Shown here one piece after another: positions 17,478-26,924 of a stretch of DNA of 64,000 nucleotides. The position numbers and the translations under genes are program-made. Each line of letters begins with the position of its first letter. The first letter of the stretch is position 1. This stretch comes from UBA4644 sp964541085 (GTDB lineage Bacteria; Bacillota; Clostridia; Oscillospirales; Butyricicoccaceae): NCBI GenBank assembly GCA_964541085.1, contig CAZIPA010000003.1:38766-102765 (forward strand), given 5' to 3'. The notes under the pieces were generated by a model, which was given only the letters and a program-made list of their open reading frames with translations, was not told where the DNA came from and ran no database searches.

Positions 17478-17509
17478 GAGCGTTCTGTTGCGGCAGGACG
17501 CTCTTTTTT
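17478..17509 (+). terminator. Rho-independent terminator after the Veg-like gene
   Basis: GAGCGTTCTG / CAGGACGCTC stem, loop TTGCGG, followed by six T. Confidence 0.85.
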
Positions 17510-17529
17510 CATCCTGCGCTTCCCTTTTC

Positions 17530-17558
17530 TTGACCTGTCGGCAGAATGCGGTTATAAT
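17530..17558 (+). promoter_or_regulatory. Strong sigma-A promoter for the glycosyltransferase-CsaB gene
   Basis: TTGACC (17530-17535), 17-base spacer, TATAAT (17553-17558); transcript leader about 35 bases. Confidence 0.85.
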
Positions 17559-17600
17559 AGAGTTATCTATGGCAATTTCACAGTGATCCGGAGGACTGTT

Positions 17601-19823
17601 ATGAAAATATTCCATGTAGCCGGCGGCGGCGACCGCGGCGGCGCAAAGACGCACATTCTGGCCCTTTGCTCCCGACTGAAGCAGGAGCATGATTTGCAGC
17701 TCATCAGTCTGCGCTCCGGCGATTTTCCCGAGTCTGCCCGGGAGGCCGGTATTCGCACCACCACGCTGTTTTCCTGGTTTGTACCCTATGATTATTACCG
17801 GCTCATCCGCAAGGTGCGGGAGGAAAAGCCGGAGATCGTCCACTGTCACGGAGCCAAGGCCAACATTGCGGGGCTGCTGGTGAAGTTGTTCTGTCACACC
17901 ACGGTGATCTCCACCATTCACAGCGATTATCAGCTGGACTATCTCAGCTCGTTGCCCAAGCGGCTTTCCATCGGTCTGCTGAATGCCCGGGCGCTGCGGC
18001 ATATTGATTATTATGTGACGGTGTCTGAGCTGTTCAAAAATATGCTCATCTCCCGTGGCTTTGATCCCCAGCGCTGTATGGTCATTTACAACGGTCTGGA
18101 TTTTGAGGACAAGGTGGAGGAGCCCTTTGACCGGGAAGCCTGGCTGCGGCAGGCGGGGATTGATTATCAGCCGGGCGATGTGGTGCTGGGCATTCTGGCA
18201 CGGCTGACGGCGGTGAAGGACATTCCCACGCTGCTCCATGCCTTTGCCAGGGCCCGGGCGGAAAATCCCCGGCTGAAGCTGCTGATCGGCGGTGACGGCG
18301 AGGATGCGGAAAAGCTCAAGGCGCTGGCCCGGCAGCTGCAGCTGGAAAACAGCGTCAGCTTTATGGGCTGGGTGACGGATGTAAAGCACTTTTTCGCCGC
18401 CTGCGATATTGATGTGCTGTGCTCCATTTCCGAATCCTTCCCCTACTCCATTCTGGAGGGTGTGCGGGAGGGTTGCGCCGTGATTACCTCCGATGTGGGC
18501 GGTATGCGCAGGCTCATCGACCAGGGAGAAAGCGGCTATATCTTCCAGCCCGGCGACCGGGATACCTTTGCCACCTACATTCTGGAGCTTTCCCGGAACA
18601 CGGAAAAGCGGCGGGCCTTTGCGGAAAAGCTCTATGCCAAGGCTTCCCGGATGTATTCGCTGGAGAGCATGGCCGCCACCCAGAGCCGCATTTATGAAAA
18701 CATCCGCCATCTGGAGGCACTGCCCAAGCGCAACGGTGTGCTCATTTGCGGCGCTTATGGCCGGGGCAACTCCGGCGACGAAGCCATTCTCCGGGCGATC
18801 ATTGCCTCCATGCGCTCCATCGACCCGCTGATGCCGCTGACGGTGATGACGAGAAAGCCCCGGGAGACCCGGCTGCTCTATGGTGTCCGGGCCATCTATA
18901 CCTTCAATGTTCCCCAGTTTTTCCGGCGGGCCCGGCGGACACAGCTGTTTATCAACGGCGGCGGCAGCCTGATTCAGGACTCCACCTCCAGCCGTTCCCT
19001 GTATTATTATCTGTTCACCATCTGGCTGTCCCACCATGTGGGGGCAAGGGTGCTGATGTACGGCTGCGGTATCGGCCATGTGGAGCGTCCCTTTAACCGG
19101 CGGCTTTCCCGGCTGGTGCTGGACAGCAATGCGGAGCTGATTACCGTGCGGGATCTGATCTCGCTGGACGAGCTGCATGAAATGGGCATCACCCGTCCGG
19201 TAGTGCGTCCTGCCGCCGACCCGGCGCTGAGTCTTCAGCCCGCACCGGATGAGGATGCCTGTCAATATCTGCGGCAGCATGGTCTGGATCCCGACGGACG
19301 CTATATCTGCTTTTCTCTGCGCCAGTGGAAGGATTTTGACAACTATGCTGCCTTTGCGGAGGCCGCGGATTATGCCCGGAATGCCTATGGTCTGGAGGCG
19401 GTTTTCATGCCCATCGAACAGCCCTCGGATGTGCCGCCCTCGCAGAAAACGGCTCAGCTGATGCAGAGCGGCAGCCACCTGCTGCCCGCGCCGGAATATG
19501 TGGAGCTGACCATGGCGGTGCTGCGGCGGATGAAGCTGATGTGCGCCATGCGTCTGCACGCACTGGTATTTTCCGCGGCGGCCAACACGCCCTTTATCGC
19601 CGCCTCCTACGATATCAAGGTGTCCAGCTTTATGAAATATGTGGGCAACCCCTCCTGCTGCGATCTGGAGCAGGTCACAGGCGCCTTCCTCTGCGCTCAG
19701 ATTGACCGGGTGATGCAGCAGCCGGATGCCTATCAGAATTATGTGCTCCGTCTGCAAAAGCTGGAGGCGGAGAACAACCTTGCCGCCCGGGAGCTGCTGG
19801 GCAGCATTACAGCCGAAGCCTGA
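17601..19823 (+). CDS. Fusion of GT4 glycosyltransferase and CsaB-type polysaccharide pyruvyl transferase
   Basis: 740 residues, start behind GGAGG. Residues 1 to about 375 are a GT-B glycosyltransferase of family 4: VAGGGDRGGAKTHIL, VHCHGAKANIAGLLV, ILARLTAVKDIPTLLHAF, LLIGGDGEDAEKL and SESFPYSILEGV with the E-x7-E nucleotide-sugar motif. From about 377 a polysaccharide pyruvyl transferase begins: ICGAYGRGNSGDEAILRAI, LFINGGGSLIQD, LMYGCGIGHVE, CAMRLHALVFSA. CsaB puts pyruvate ketals on the secondary wall polymer that SLH-domain proteins bind. Here sugar transfer and pyruvylation would be joined on one chain, probably for a wall polymer or S-layer anchor. It is monocistronic, with its own promoter and terminator. 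Confidence 0.88.
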   Translation: MKIFHVAGGGDRGGAKTHILALCSRLKQEHDLQLISLRSGDFPESAREAGIRTTTLFSWFVPYDYYRLIRKVREEKPEIVHCHGAKANIAGLLVKLFCHTTVISTIHSDYQLDYLSSLPKRLSIGLLNARALRHIDYYVTVSELFKNMLISRGFDPQRCMVIYNGLDFEDKVEEPFDREAWLRQAGIDYQPGDVVLGILARLTAVKDIPTLLHAFARARAENPRLKLLIGGDGEDAEKLKALARQLQLENSVSFMGWVTDVKHFFAACDIDVLCSISESFPYSILEGVREGCAVITSDVGGMRRLIDQGESGYIFQPGDRDTFATYILELSRNTEKRRAFAEKLYAKASRMYSLESMAATQSRIYENIRHLEALPKRNGVLICGAYGRGNSGDEAILRAIIASMRSIDPLMPLTVMTRKPRETRLLYGVRAIYTFNVPQFFRRARRTQLFINGGGSLIQDSTSSRSLYYYLFTIWLSHHVGARVLMYGCGIGHVERPFNRRLSRLVLDSNAELITVRDLISLDELHEMGITRPVVRPAADPALSLQPAPDEDACQYLRQHGLDPDGRYICFSLRQWKDFDNYAAFAEAADYARNAYGLEAVFMPIEQPSDVPPSQKTAQLMQSGSHLLPAPEYVELTMAVLRRMKLMCAMRLHALVFSAAANTPFIAASYDIKVSSFMKYVGNPSCCDLEQVTGAFLCAQIDRVMQQPDAYQNYVLRLQKLEAENNLAARELLGSITAEA

Positions 19824-19832
19824 CAATCAAGG

Positions 19833-19864
19833 TCCCCGCCGGATGCTTTTCCGGTGGGGATTTC
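19833..19864 (+). terminator. Terminator after the CsaB fusion gene
   Basis: TCCCCGCCGGA / TTCCGGTGGGGA stem followed by only TTTCTG, so moderate strength. Confidence 0.65.
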
Positions 19865-19869
19865 TGAAA
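19861..19869. promoter_or_regulatory. TTTCWGAAA palindrome, copy 2
   Basis: TTTCTGAAA, centred about 67 bases upstream of the likely start site of the lipoprotein transcript; it also overlaps the tail of the preceding terminator. Confidence 0.3.
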
Positions 19870-19895
19870 AAATTCTAAAAAAGCTTTTTTAATTC

Positions 19896-19925
19896 TTGCA
19901 CCGTTTTCTTTTTTGGTGGTAAAAT
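19896..19925 (+). promoter_or_regulatory. Promoter for the PstS-like lipoprotein gene
   Basis: TTGCAC (19896-19901), 18-base spacer, TAAAAT (19920-19925). Confidence 0.65.
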
Positions 19926-19973
19926 AGCATAAATCCATCGGCCTGCTGCCGATGTTGGAAAGGAGCGTTCCCA

Positions 19974-22355
19974 ATGAAACAATCCAAACGGTTTTTTGCA
20001 CTGTTGCTGGCGATGCTTCTGCTGCTTTCCGCCTGTGGAAATCAGCCCACGGAGGAGCCTCTGCCGGAGGACAAGCCCCCGGTCAACGACACGCCGGCAA
20101 CGCCTGCGGAGCCCGATCCCGTTCCGGAGGAGCCTGCCGATCCGCTGGACGAGCTGCGGGAGAACTTTCCCCTGCTGGATGGCTCCACTTCCCTGATTCC
20201 GCTGGAGGCGGGCATTCGTGCGGCACTGTTCCACATTTCCACGGAGGAGGCCACAAAAGCCGTCTCCCACACCACCACCTGGGGCTCCTTTTATCGGCTG
20301 CTGGAGGGTGCGGTGGATCTGATCTTTTCCACGCCTATTTCTGAGGAACAGCAGCGGCTGGCGTCGGAAGCCGAGGTGGAGCTGGAGCAGGTTCCCGTGG
20401 TGCGGGAAGCCTTTGTCTTTGTGGTGAATGCCGCAAATCCCGTGGACACGCTCACCCAGCAGCAGATTCGGGATATCTATTCCGGAAAGGTCACCAACTG
20501 GAAGGAGCTGGGCGGCAATGATGAGCCCATTGTGGCCTTTCAGCGGAACAACGATTCCGGCAGCCAGAACTATATGCAGGCTTTTATGGGGGATACCCCT
20601 CTGATGGAGGCGCCCTCTGAGCTGCGCCCCGCCAGCATGAGCGGACTGATGTCCGTGATTGCGCCCAATGACGGTTCCGTTGGCTCCATCGGCTATTCTG
20701 TTTATGCCTATGCCGCCGATATGTACGGTCTGGGCGACAATATCAAGTTTATTCAGGTGGACGGTGTTGCCCCCACCAAGGAGACCATGATCTCGGACGC
20801 CTATCCCCTGACCAGCTTTAACTATGCGATCTTCCGGGCGGATGCGGCGGAGGACGACCCGGTGCGCACACTGGTGGAATGGATCACCTCCTATGATGGC
20901 CAGCTGGCCATTGCACAGGCGGGCTATGCCACGCTGGAGGATATCGGCTACAGCTATGCGCAGCAGGAGCTGACCCTCTATGCGGGCACCGGCAGCGGCA
21001 TTGCCTATCCCGGCTCGGTTCCCACCTATCAATATGCCATTGACGCAGATCGTGAAGACTGGTGTAGTTGGCATTTGGACGAAGTGGGCCAGTATTATCG
21101 TTTCACCGGCGGTCATGATCCCGCATTTCTTACAGATGATACCCTGCGGCAGGAGGTTCTGGACTTCATTCAGGCCAGTGCTCCCATTGTCACGGAGGAT
21201 TATGATGCCATGTGTGCCATGATCGAGCAGAACAATGCAGGCAGCGAATCGGCCTCATATTCCGGCTACATTCCCTACTACCTGACAGGGCTTGACGATT
21301 GGTTCTCCGGGCTGCAACTGGCGGGTGAAAATTATGCCGTCAGCGCCAGCGTCAAAAACGGTTATCTTTCCGTGGCAGTATCCATGTGCTATACAGAGTC
21401 CTTTATGGACGGCTACCCCCGCTATTACCGCACGGAGACCGCCGTTTGGGACCTGTTCTACGGAAAGCGACTTGCGCCGGAGGAGCTGTTTTATGAAGGC
21501 GTGGACATTGCCAGGGCGCTGAACGATTATCTTTCGACAAAGTGCCAGCAGCCGGAGGATTATAAATATGGTCTGGACTATCGGATGAAAACCGAATATG
21601 CCGGGCTGTTGGAGCAGGGCTGGCACCTGACGGCGGACGCCATCTATTTTGACCAGGACAACCCCTATTTCTCCTGTGGCTATCGCTTCTCTCTCGACGA
21701 TCTGCCGGAGGGAATCATGGTGACAGAGCAACCCCGGGATATGTCGCAGGCGCTGAACACGCCCGTCACCAAGCAGTTCCGGGTGATTACCGACAGCTAT
21801 GAAGCCTGTTCCACCGATGCGGAGGACTTTTGCTCCTATCGGCTGCTGAAGGAAAACGCCTATCCCGGCTGGGAGAAGATCAATCAGACCATTCAGAAGT
21901 ACATTGATAAATACTGCACCAAAGAAACCGTCTATGCCTATTATGAAAAGCTGGGCATCACCGATCCGCAGTTTGATATTGATGCCTTCGATTTCAGCAT
22001 GACCGATCTGGGCGGAAAATATATTCTGGTCACCAGCAGACTTCCCGATGTCTGGGTGGACAATCCCCAGGGCTATTCGGAGCTGGATCCCGATCTGGAC
22101 TATCCTTATTGGGAATATTTCATCTTCGATGCCGAAACCGGAAAGCAGCTGAAATGGACGGATCTGCTTGTGGGCGACTGGGAAAGTGCAATGATTTTCG
22201 GCAATGAAAATGCCTTCCTGCCGGATGAAAATTATCGGCTCGTCTACTTTGAGACGGATTCTGCGCAGGGCCCCACCTTTGTGTTCCAGCGCCCCAACGA
22301 TGAAACCTACTCCGGCATCCGCCTCACCATCCCCGCAGAATATGTGCGGTGGTGA
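19974..22355 (+). CDS. Lipoprotein with PstS-like phosphate-binding-type domain and C-terminal RsiV-like (DUF4163/DUF3298-type) domains
   Basis: 793 residues. Signal peptide with lipobox LLLSAC, then a Pro/Glu-rich spacer. Residues about 50-380 follow the PstS layout: LIPLEAGIRAALF, DLIFSTPISEEQ, FVFVVNAANPVDTLTQQQIRDIYSGKVTNWKELGG and RNNDSGSQNYMQ. The rest looks like duplicated DUF4163/DUF3298-type segments (AVWDLFYGKRLAPEEL, GWEKINQTIQKYI, FIFDAETGKQLKWTDLL), as in RsiV-type outer domains. No pst permease or ATPase genes are nearby, so it is probably an orphan sensor or binding protein rather than an importer part (inference). The ATG has AAGGAG upstream. Confidence 0.75.
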   Translation: MKQSKRFFALLLAMLLLLSACGNQPTEEPLPEDKPPVNDTPATPAEPDPVPEEPADPLDELRENFPLLDGSTSLIPLEAGIRAALFHISTEEATKAVSHTTTWGSFYRLLEGAVDLIFSTPISEEQQRLASEAEVELEQVPVVREAFVFVVNAANPVDTLTQQQIRDIYSGKVTNWKELGGNDEPIVAFQRNNDSGSQNYMQAFMGDTPLMEAPSELRPASMSGLMSVIAPNDGSVGSIGYSVYAYAADMYGLGDNIKFIQVDGVAPTKETMISDAYPLTSFNYAIFRADAAEDDPVRTLVEWITSYDGQLAIAQAGYATLEDIGYSYAQQELTLYAGTGSGIAYPGSVPTYQYAIDADREDWCSWHLDEVGQYYRFTGGHDPAFLTDDTLRQEVLDFIQASAPIVTEDYDAMCAMIEQNNAGSESASYSGYIPYYLTGLDDWFSGLQLAGENYAVSASVKNGYLSVAVSMCYTESFMDGYPRYYRTETAVWDLFYGKRLAPEELFYEGVDIARALNDYLSTKCQQPEDYKYGLDYRMKTEYAGLLEQGWHLTADAIYFDQDNPYFSCGYRFSLDDLPEGIMVTEQPRDMSQALNTPVTKQFRVITDSYEACSTDAEDFCSYRLLKENAYPGWEKINQTIQKYIDKYCTKETVYAYYEKLGITDPQFDIDAFDFSMTDLGGKYILVTSRLPDVWVDNPQGYSELDPDLDYPYWEYFIFDAETGKQLKWTDLLVGDWESAMIFGNENAFLPDENYRLVYFETDSAQGPTFVFQRPNDETYSGIRLTIPAEYVRW

Positions 22356-22430
22356 GGGGTGGCCGAAAAGTCAGATATCGTAGGCAACTGTAGCTGAATA
22401 GCTAAGATGCCAAAATAATTCTGACATTAA

Positions 22431-22471
22431 AAGACCCCACGGCTGTGCGTTTGGCAGTCGTGGGGTTCTTT
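22431..22471. terminator. Bidirectional terminator between convergent genes
   Basis: ACCCCACGGCTG / CAGTCGTGGGGT stem flanked by AAAAGA on the left and TTCTTTAT on the right. It separates the lipoprotein gene (plus) from folC (minus). Confidence 0.75.
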
Positions 22472-22493
22472 ATAGTGTTGTTGTATTTCATTT

Positions 22494-23789
22494 TCAGCTC
22501 TGGGGCATGGTGCTGAGGAAGCCTTTTTTTGCGCTTTCCAGCAGGTAGACCGAGCCGCAGGCGATGAGCACATCCTCCGGTCCGGCCAGCGCCAGTGCGG
22601 CTTTTGCCCCGGCCTCTCCGTCCGGCTGCACCAGCACCTTCGGGCAGAAGGGCTCTGCCTCCCGGGCCAGCTGTTCCGGCGGCAGACCCAGACCGGAGCC
22701 GGGTTCCGCATCCACCGCCACAAACGCCTTGCAGCGGCGGGCCAGCATGGGAACGCTGGTGTGATAATCCTTGCGCTCCATAATGCCCATCACGGCAATG
22801 GGCTGTTTGCCCGGATACAGGCTGTCCAGCGCCTGACACAGGGCTTCAATTTTCCCCGGATTGTGTGCGCCGTCCAGCAGACAGGTGGGTTCCCGCCGGA
22901 CGATCTGCATCCGTCCGGGAAAGCTGCACTGCCGCAGACCCTCTGCCATTTTCTCATCCGGCAGGTCAAAGCCGGCGTGCCGCAGCTGGTGCAGGATCGC
23001 CAGCGCCGTCAGGGCATTTTTCACCTGATGATACCCGGCCAGCGGGATGAACCATTCCCGTTCCTGCCAGAAAATGCGGCTTCCCTCGTCCGTCATGGAC
23101 AGAAGCTTTACCTCGGACAGATCGGGAATCTTCGGCCAGATATCCAGTCTGCGGCAGGTCTTGCGAAACACCTTCAGGGCATCCATGGTAAAATCACAAT
23201 AGCCCACCACTCGGCAGCCCGGCTTGATGATGCCGCATTTCTGCTGGGCGATTTCGGTCAGGGTGCTGCCCAGCAGATTGGTATGCTCCACGGAAATGGC
23301 GCAGATGGCCGCCACCTCCGGTGCGTCGATGATGTTGGTGCTGTCCAGCAGACCGCCGATGCCCACCTCCAGCACGACGATATCCGGCTGCACCTTTGCG
23401 AAAATACACAGCGCCAGCGCGGTCAGCGTCTCAAAGGCAGCGCTGGGGTCGCCCATGGCATCCAGCTCCCGCAAAGCGGGCATCATTTCCTCCAGCGTTT
23501 CCGTCAACAGGGTTTTGTCCACCAGCTGACCGTCCAGCTGGATCCGCTCCCGGAAATCAAAGGTGTGAGGCGAAACAAACAGGCCGGTATGATAGCCGCA
23601 GGCCCGGATCATCCGCTCGGTCATGGCGGCGGTGCTGCCCTTGCCGCTGGTTCCGGCAATGTGGACAAAGCGAAGCTTTTTCTGGGGATTGCCCAGCTTT
23701 TCCATCAACAGACGCATCCGCTCCAGCCCCCGCCGCTCTCCCCGGGGCGGACGGGAGTCGATATATTCCAGCGCTTCCCGCCAGGTCAT
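22494..23789 (-). CDS. folC: Folylpolyglutamate synthase / dihydrofolate synthase
   Basis: 431 residues. A Mur-ligase-fold enzyme that adds glutamates to folate (and in bifunctional members makes dihydrofolate from dihydropteroate). Motifs: P-loop HIAGTSGKGSTAAM (about residues 43-56), FVSPHTFDFRERIQLDG, EVGIGGLLDSTNII, SVEHTNLLGSTLTEIAQQK with the metal-binding His, and the C-terminal RREPTCLLDGAHNPGK. The ATG overlaps the valS stop as ATGA. In Firmicutes valS-folC is a well-known conserved pair, and the T-box ahead of valS should also govern folC. Confidence 0.95.
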   Translation of the reverse strand: MTWREALEYIDSRPPRGERRGLERMRLLMEKLGNPQKKLRFVHIAGTSGKGSTAAMTERMIRACGYHTGLFVSPHTFDFRERIQLDGQLVDKTLLTETLEEMMPALRELDAMGDPSAAFETLTALALCIFAKVQPDIVVLEVGIGGLLDSTNIIDAPEVAAICAISVEHTNLLGSTLTEIAQQKCGIIKPGCRVVGYCDFTMDALKVFRKTCRRLDIWPKIPDLSEVKLLSMTDEGSRIFWQEREWFIPLAGYHQVKNALTALAILHQLRHAGFDLPDEKMAEGLRQCSFPGRMQIVRREPTCLLDGAHNPGKIEALCQALDSLYPGKQPIAVMGIMERKDYHTSVPMLARRCKAFVAVDAEPGSGLGLPPEQLAREAEPFCPKVLVQPDGEAGAKAALALAGPEDVLIACGSVYLLESAKKGFLSTMPQS

Positions 23790-26419
23790 TTGGACAGTGC
23801 CTCCAGACTGGACAGCAGCTTTTCCGCCAGCGTTTTATATTTCTCCAGCTTTTCCTTTTCGGCGTTGACCACGGCCTCCGGCGCACGGGAAACGAAGCTC
23901 TCATTCTTCAGCTTGCCCTCGGTGCGCTGCACCATGTTCCGGGCGTTGTCCAGCTCCTTTTGCAGACGCTCACGCTCCTTGTCCAGATCCACCAGATCAG
24001 CCATTGGCATATAAATCTGTGCGGTATCGGTGACACAGGAGGCCATCTTTCCCGCATCTGCCGGGGGCTCCTGCTGCACGGTAACGGTGCTGGCCCAGGC
24101 CAGACGCTTCATAAAGGGCTCCGCGTCGGCAAACAGATCGGGCTTGCGGGTGGCGATCACCAGCGCAGCCTTGCGGGAGGGGGGCACATTCATCTCAGAG
24201 CGGCGGTTGCGGATGGAACGGATGGCCGCCATGATCTCCTCCATTTCGGCAGCTTCTGCCGGGAAGATGCGGCTTTCATCGGCCCTGGGCCAGCTGGACA
24301 CCATGATAGAGGGGCCTTCATGGGGCAGCGCCTGCCAGATTTCCTCCGTGATGAAGGGCATGAAGGGATGGAGCAGCTGCATGGTGCCGGACAGCACATG
24401 ACCCAGCACCTTCTGCGCCCGCAGAGATGCCTCGGGATCGTCGCCGGTGAGACGGGTCTTGCACAGCTCGATATACCAGTCGCAGAAATGATCCCAGATA
24501 AAGCTGTACAGCTTGTCCGCGGCCACGCCCAGCTCGTACTTGTCCAGATTCTCCGTGACTTCCTTCACCAGCAGATTATACTTGGTCAGAATCCACTTGT
24601 CCTCCAGATCCAGCTTTTCCGGCAGAGTAAAGTCCTCCGCCTCCAGATTCATCATCAGGAAACGGGAAGCATTCCAGATCTTGTTGCAGAAATTGCGGTT
24701 GGCCTCCACACGCTCATAATAGAAGCGGGTATCATTGCCCGGAGCGATACCGGTGGCCAGCGTAAAGCGCAGCGCGTCGGCGCCGTATTTGTCAATGACC
24801 TCCAGCGGGTCAATGCCGTTGCCCAGCGACTTGGACATTTTCCGGCCCTTGTCATCCCGCACGATGCCGTGAATGAACACATCCTTGAAGGGAATCTGCT
24901 TCATCTGCTCCATGCCGGAGAAGATCATGCGGGCCACCCAGAAGAAGATGATATCATAGCCCGTGACCATGACAGAGGTGGGATAGAAATATTGCAGATC
25001 GGCGGTCTTGTCCGGCCAGCCCAGCGTGGAGAAGGGCCACAGGGCCGAGCTGAACCAGGTGTCCAGCACATCCTCATCCTGATGGATATGCGTGCCGCCG
25101 CACTTGGGGCAGACGGTGACGGCATCCTTGGAGACGGTCATTTCTCCGCAGTCGTCGCAGTAATAGGCGGGGATCTGGTGGCCCCACCACAGCTGGCGGG
25201 AAATGCACCAGTCGTGGACATTTTCCATCCAGTTGGTATAGGTCTTGGCAAAGCGCTCGGGCACAAACTTGATCTCGCCGTCATACACCACCCGCAGAGC
25301 CTCCCTGGCCAGCGGCTCCATTTTGACAAACCACTGGGCGGAGATCAGCGGCTCCACATCGTTGTGGCAGCGGTAGCAGGTGCCCACATTGTGGGAATAG
25401 TCCTCTACCTTTACCAGATAGCCCTGGGCCTCCAGATCGCTGACGATGGCCTTGCGGCATTCATACCGATCCATGCCCTGATATTTGCCGCCGTTTTCGT
25501 TGATGGTGCCGTCGTCGGCAATGACGCGGATAATCTCCAGATTGTGGCGCATACCCACCTCAAAGTCGTTGGGGTCATGGGCCGGAGTCATCTTCACCGC
25601 GCCGGTACCAAAGCCGATCTCGCAGTAGTCGTCGCCCACAATAGGAATCTCCCGGTTCATAATGGGCAGGATGCAGGTCTTGCCGATGAGATGGCGGAAC
25701 TTTTCATCCTCCGGATTCACCGCAACGCCGGTATCGCCCATCATGGTCTCGGGACGGGTGGTTGCCACCACCAGGTCGCCGCTGCCGTCGGCCAGCGGAT
25801 ACCGGATGTACCACATATGGCCGGGCTTTTCGGTATATTCCACCTCAGCGTCAGACAGAGCGGTGGTGCAGTGGGGGCACCAGTTGATGATGCGGGAGCC
25901 CTTGTAAATATAGCCCTTCTGATACAGGTCGATAAAGACCTCCTTCACGGCCCGGGAGCAGCCCTCGTCCATGGTAAAGCGGGCACGGCTCCAGTCACAG
26001 GAGGCACCCATCTTTTTCTGTTGGGTCACGATGCGGTCGCCATAGCGGTTTTTCCAGTCCCAGACCCGCTCCAGAAACTTTTCCCGGCCCAGGTCGTATC
26101 GGGTCAGGCCCTCCTGCCGCAGGGCCTCCTCCACCTTGATCTGGGTGGCGATACCGGCATGATCGGTGCCGGGGACCCACAGGGCAGAATAGCCCTGCAT
26201 CCGCTTGGCACGGATGAGAATGTCCTGCAGGGTGCAGTCCATGGCATGACCCATATGCAGCTGTCCCGTCACATTGGGCGGGGGCATGACGATGGTAAAG
26301 GGCTTTTTGTTGGGATCGGTATCCGCGCCGAAAAAGCCTCCCTCCTGCCAGAATTGATACAGTCTGCCCTCAGACGCGGCGGGATCGTAGGTCTTCGGCA
26401 GCTCTCTGCGATTGCTCAT
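23786..26419 (-). CDS. valS: Valyl-tRNA synthetase
   Basis: 877 residues from ATG 26419, which has AGGAGG eight bases upstream; longer in-frame extensions run into the T-box terminator. Class I signatures are PPPNVTGQLHMGHAM (HIGH region) and KMSKSLGNGIDP (KMSKS). The editing CP1 domain contains TTRPETMMGDTGVAV and CHNDVEPLISAQWFVKM. A C-terminal coiled coil (LVDLDKERERLQKELDNARNMVQRTE) is the tRNA-binding arm typical of ValRS. It is expressed from a sigma-A promoter at 26728-26756 through a T-box leader, so it should rise when uncharged tRNA-Val accumulates. Confidence 0.97.
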   Translation of the reverse strand: MSNRRELPKTYDPAASEGRLYQFWQEGGFFGADTDPNKKPFTIVMPPPNVTGQLHMGHAMDCTLQDILIRAKRMQGYSALWVPGTDHAGIATQIKVEEALRQEGLTRYDLGREKFLERVWDWKNRYGDRIVTQQKKMGASCDWSRARFTMDEGCSRAVKEVFIDLYQKGYIYKGSRIINWCPHCTTALSDAEVEYTEKPGHMWYIRYPLADGSGDLVVATTRPETMMGDTGVAVNPEDEKFRHLIGKTCILPIMNREIPIVGDDYCEIGFGTGAVKMTPAHDPNDFEVGMRHNLEIIRVIADDGTINENGGKYQGMDRYECRKAIVSDLEAQGYLVKVEDYSHNVGTCYRCHNDVEPLISAQWFVKMEPLAREALRVVYDGEIKFVPERFAKTYTNWMENVHDWCISRQLWWGHQIPAYYCDDCGEMTVSKDAVTVCPKCGGTHIHQDEDVLDTWFSSALWPFSTLGWPDKTADLQYFYPTSVMVTGYDIIFFWVARMIFSGMEQMKQIPFKDVFIHGIVRDDKGRKMSKSLGNGIDPLEVIDKYGADALRFTLATGIAPGNDTRFYYERVEANRNFCNKIWNASRFLMMNLEAEDFTLPEKLDLEDKWILTKYNLLVKEVTENLDKYELGVAADKLYSFIWDHFCDWYIELCKTRLTGDDPEASLRAQKVLGHVLSGTMQLLHPFMPFITEEIWQALPHEGPSIMVSSWPRADESRIFPAEAAEMEEIMAAIRSIRNRRSEMNVPPSRKAALVIATRKPDLFADAEPFMKRLAWASTVTVQQEPPADAGKMASCVTDTAQIYMPMADLVDLDKERERLQKELDNARNMVQRTEGKLKNESFVSRAPEAVVNAEKEKLEKYKTLAEKLLSSLEALSK

Positions 26420-26462
26420 AACGGTTTCCTCCTGTATAGTCAACTGATTTTTGTGCTGTGGA

Positions 26463-26722
26463 AAAGAAAAAGCCCGTAATGACGCTTTCATCATTACGGG
26501 ACGGCTTTCACCGCGGTACCACCCATATTCGTGCATTGCACGCCCTTTGCCGCCCCTGCGGCGTTCCTTAACGCAGAATCACGGCAGCGCTTACTGTCCT
26601 TTGTCCTTCAGCCCTGCGGCTCCGGGCCCACCTTCCCCCGCAGCTTCCGGAACGCTTTCACCAGCCGCGTCCTCTCTGCACATCCGTTGCGGGATACTCC
26701 TGCCCATCTTCGCCTTTGATGC
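26463..26722 (-). ncRNA. T-box leader (valS-folC operon)
   Basis: On the minus strand the T-box consensus GGTGGTACCGCGG is at 26523-26511. It is followed by a perfect terminator hairpin CCCGTAATGA...TCATTACGGG (26500-26473) and a T run to 26463. Stem-I features AGGAGTA and GGCTGGTGAAAGC are upstream (about 26703-26660). The position directly ahead of valS implies a Val specifier codon; I could not place the specifier loop with certainty by eye. Confidence 0.93.
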
Positions 26723-26727
26723 TCTTT

Positions 26728-26756
26728 ATTATATCCGCCGGCAGGCCGTTTGTCAA
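26728..26756 (-). promoter_or_regulatory. Strong sigma-A promoter of valS-folC
   Basis: Minus strand TTGACA (26751-26756), 17-base spacer, TATAAT (26728-26733): a consensus promoter. Confidence 0.9.
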
Positions 26757-26842
26757 CCGTTTCCCGGTGCGGAGATAGACTGTCCGGGTGCATTTTCATG
26801 AGGTTTGCGGAAAGTTTTTCCGCTTTTTGTGAAAATTGAGGA

Positions 26843-26871
26843 TTGACACCCGGCTGGAATGGTGCTATAGT
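26843..26871 (+). promoter_or_regulatory. Strong sigma-A promoter of the aromatic amino acid operon
   Basis: TTGACA (26843-26848), 17-base spacer, TATAGT (26866-26871). It gives a leader of about 230 bases before aroF. Confidence 0.88.
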
Positions 26872-26924
26872 AAAGCCGTAAATCCGGAGGGCGTGTGTCC
26901 CTCTGAGAAATGGAGCATTGCATC

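Noticed and set aside
26461..26536. Upstream extension of valS to 26536
   Set aside because: The extension lies within the T-box terminator and antiterminator; ATG 26419 has the ribosome site.
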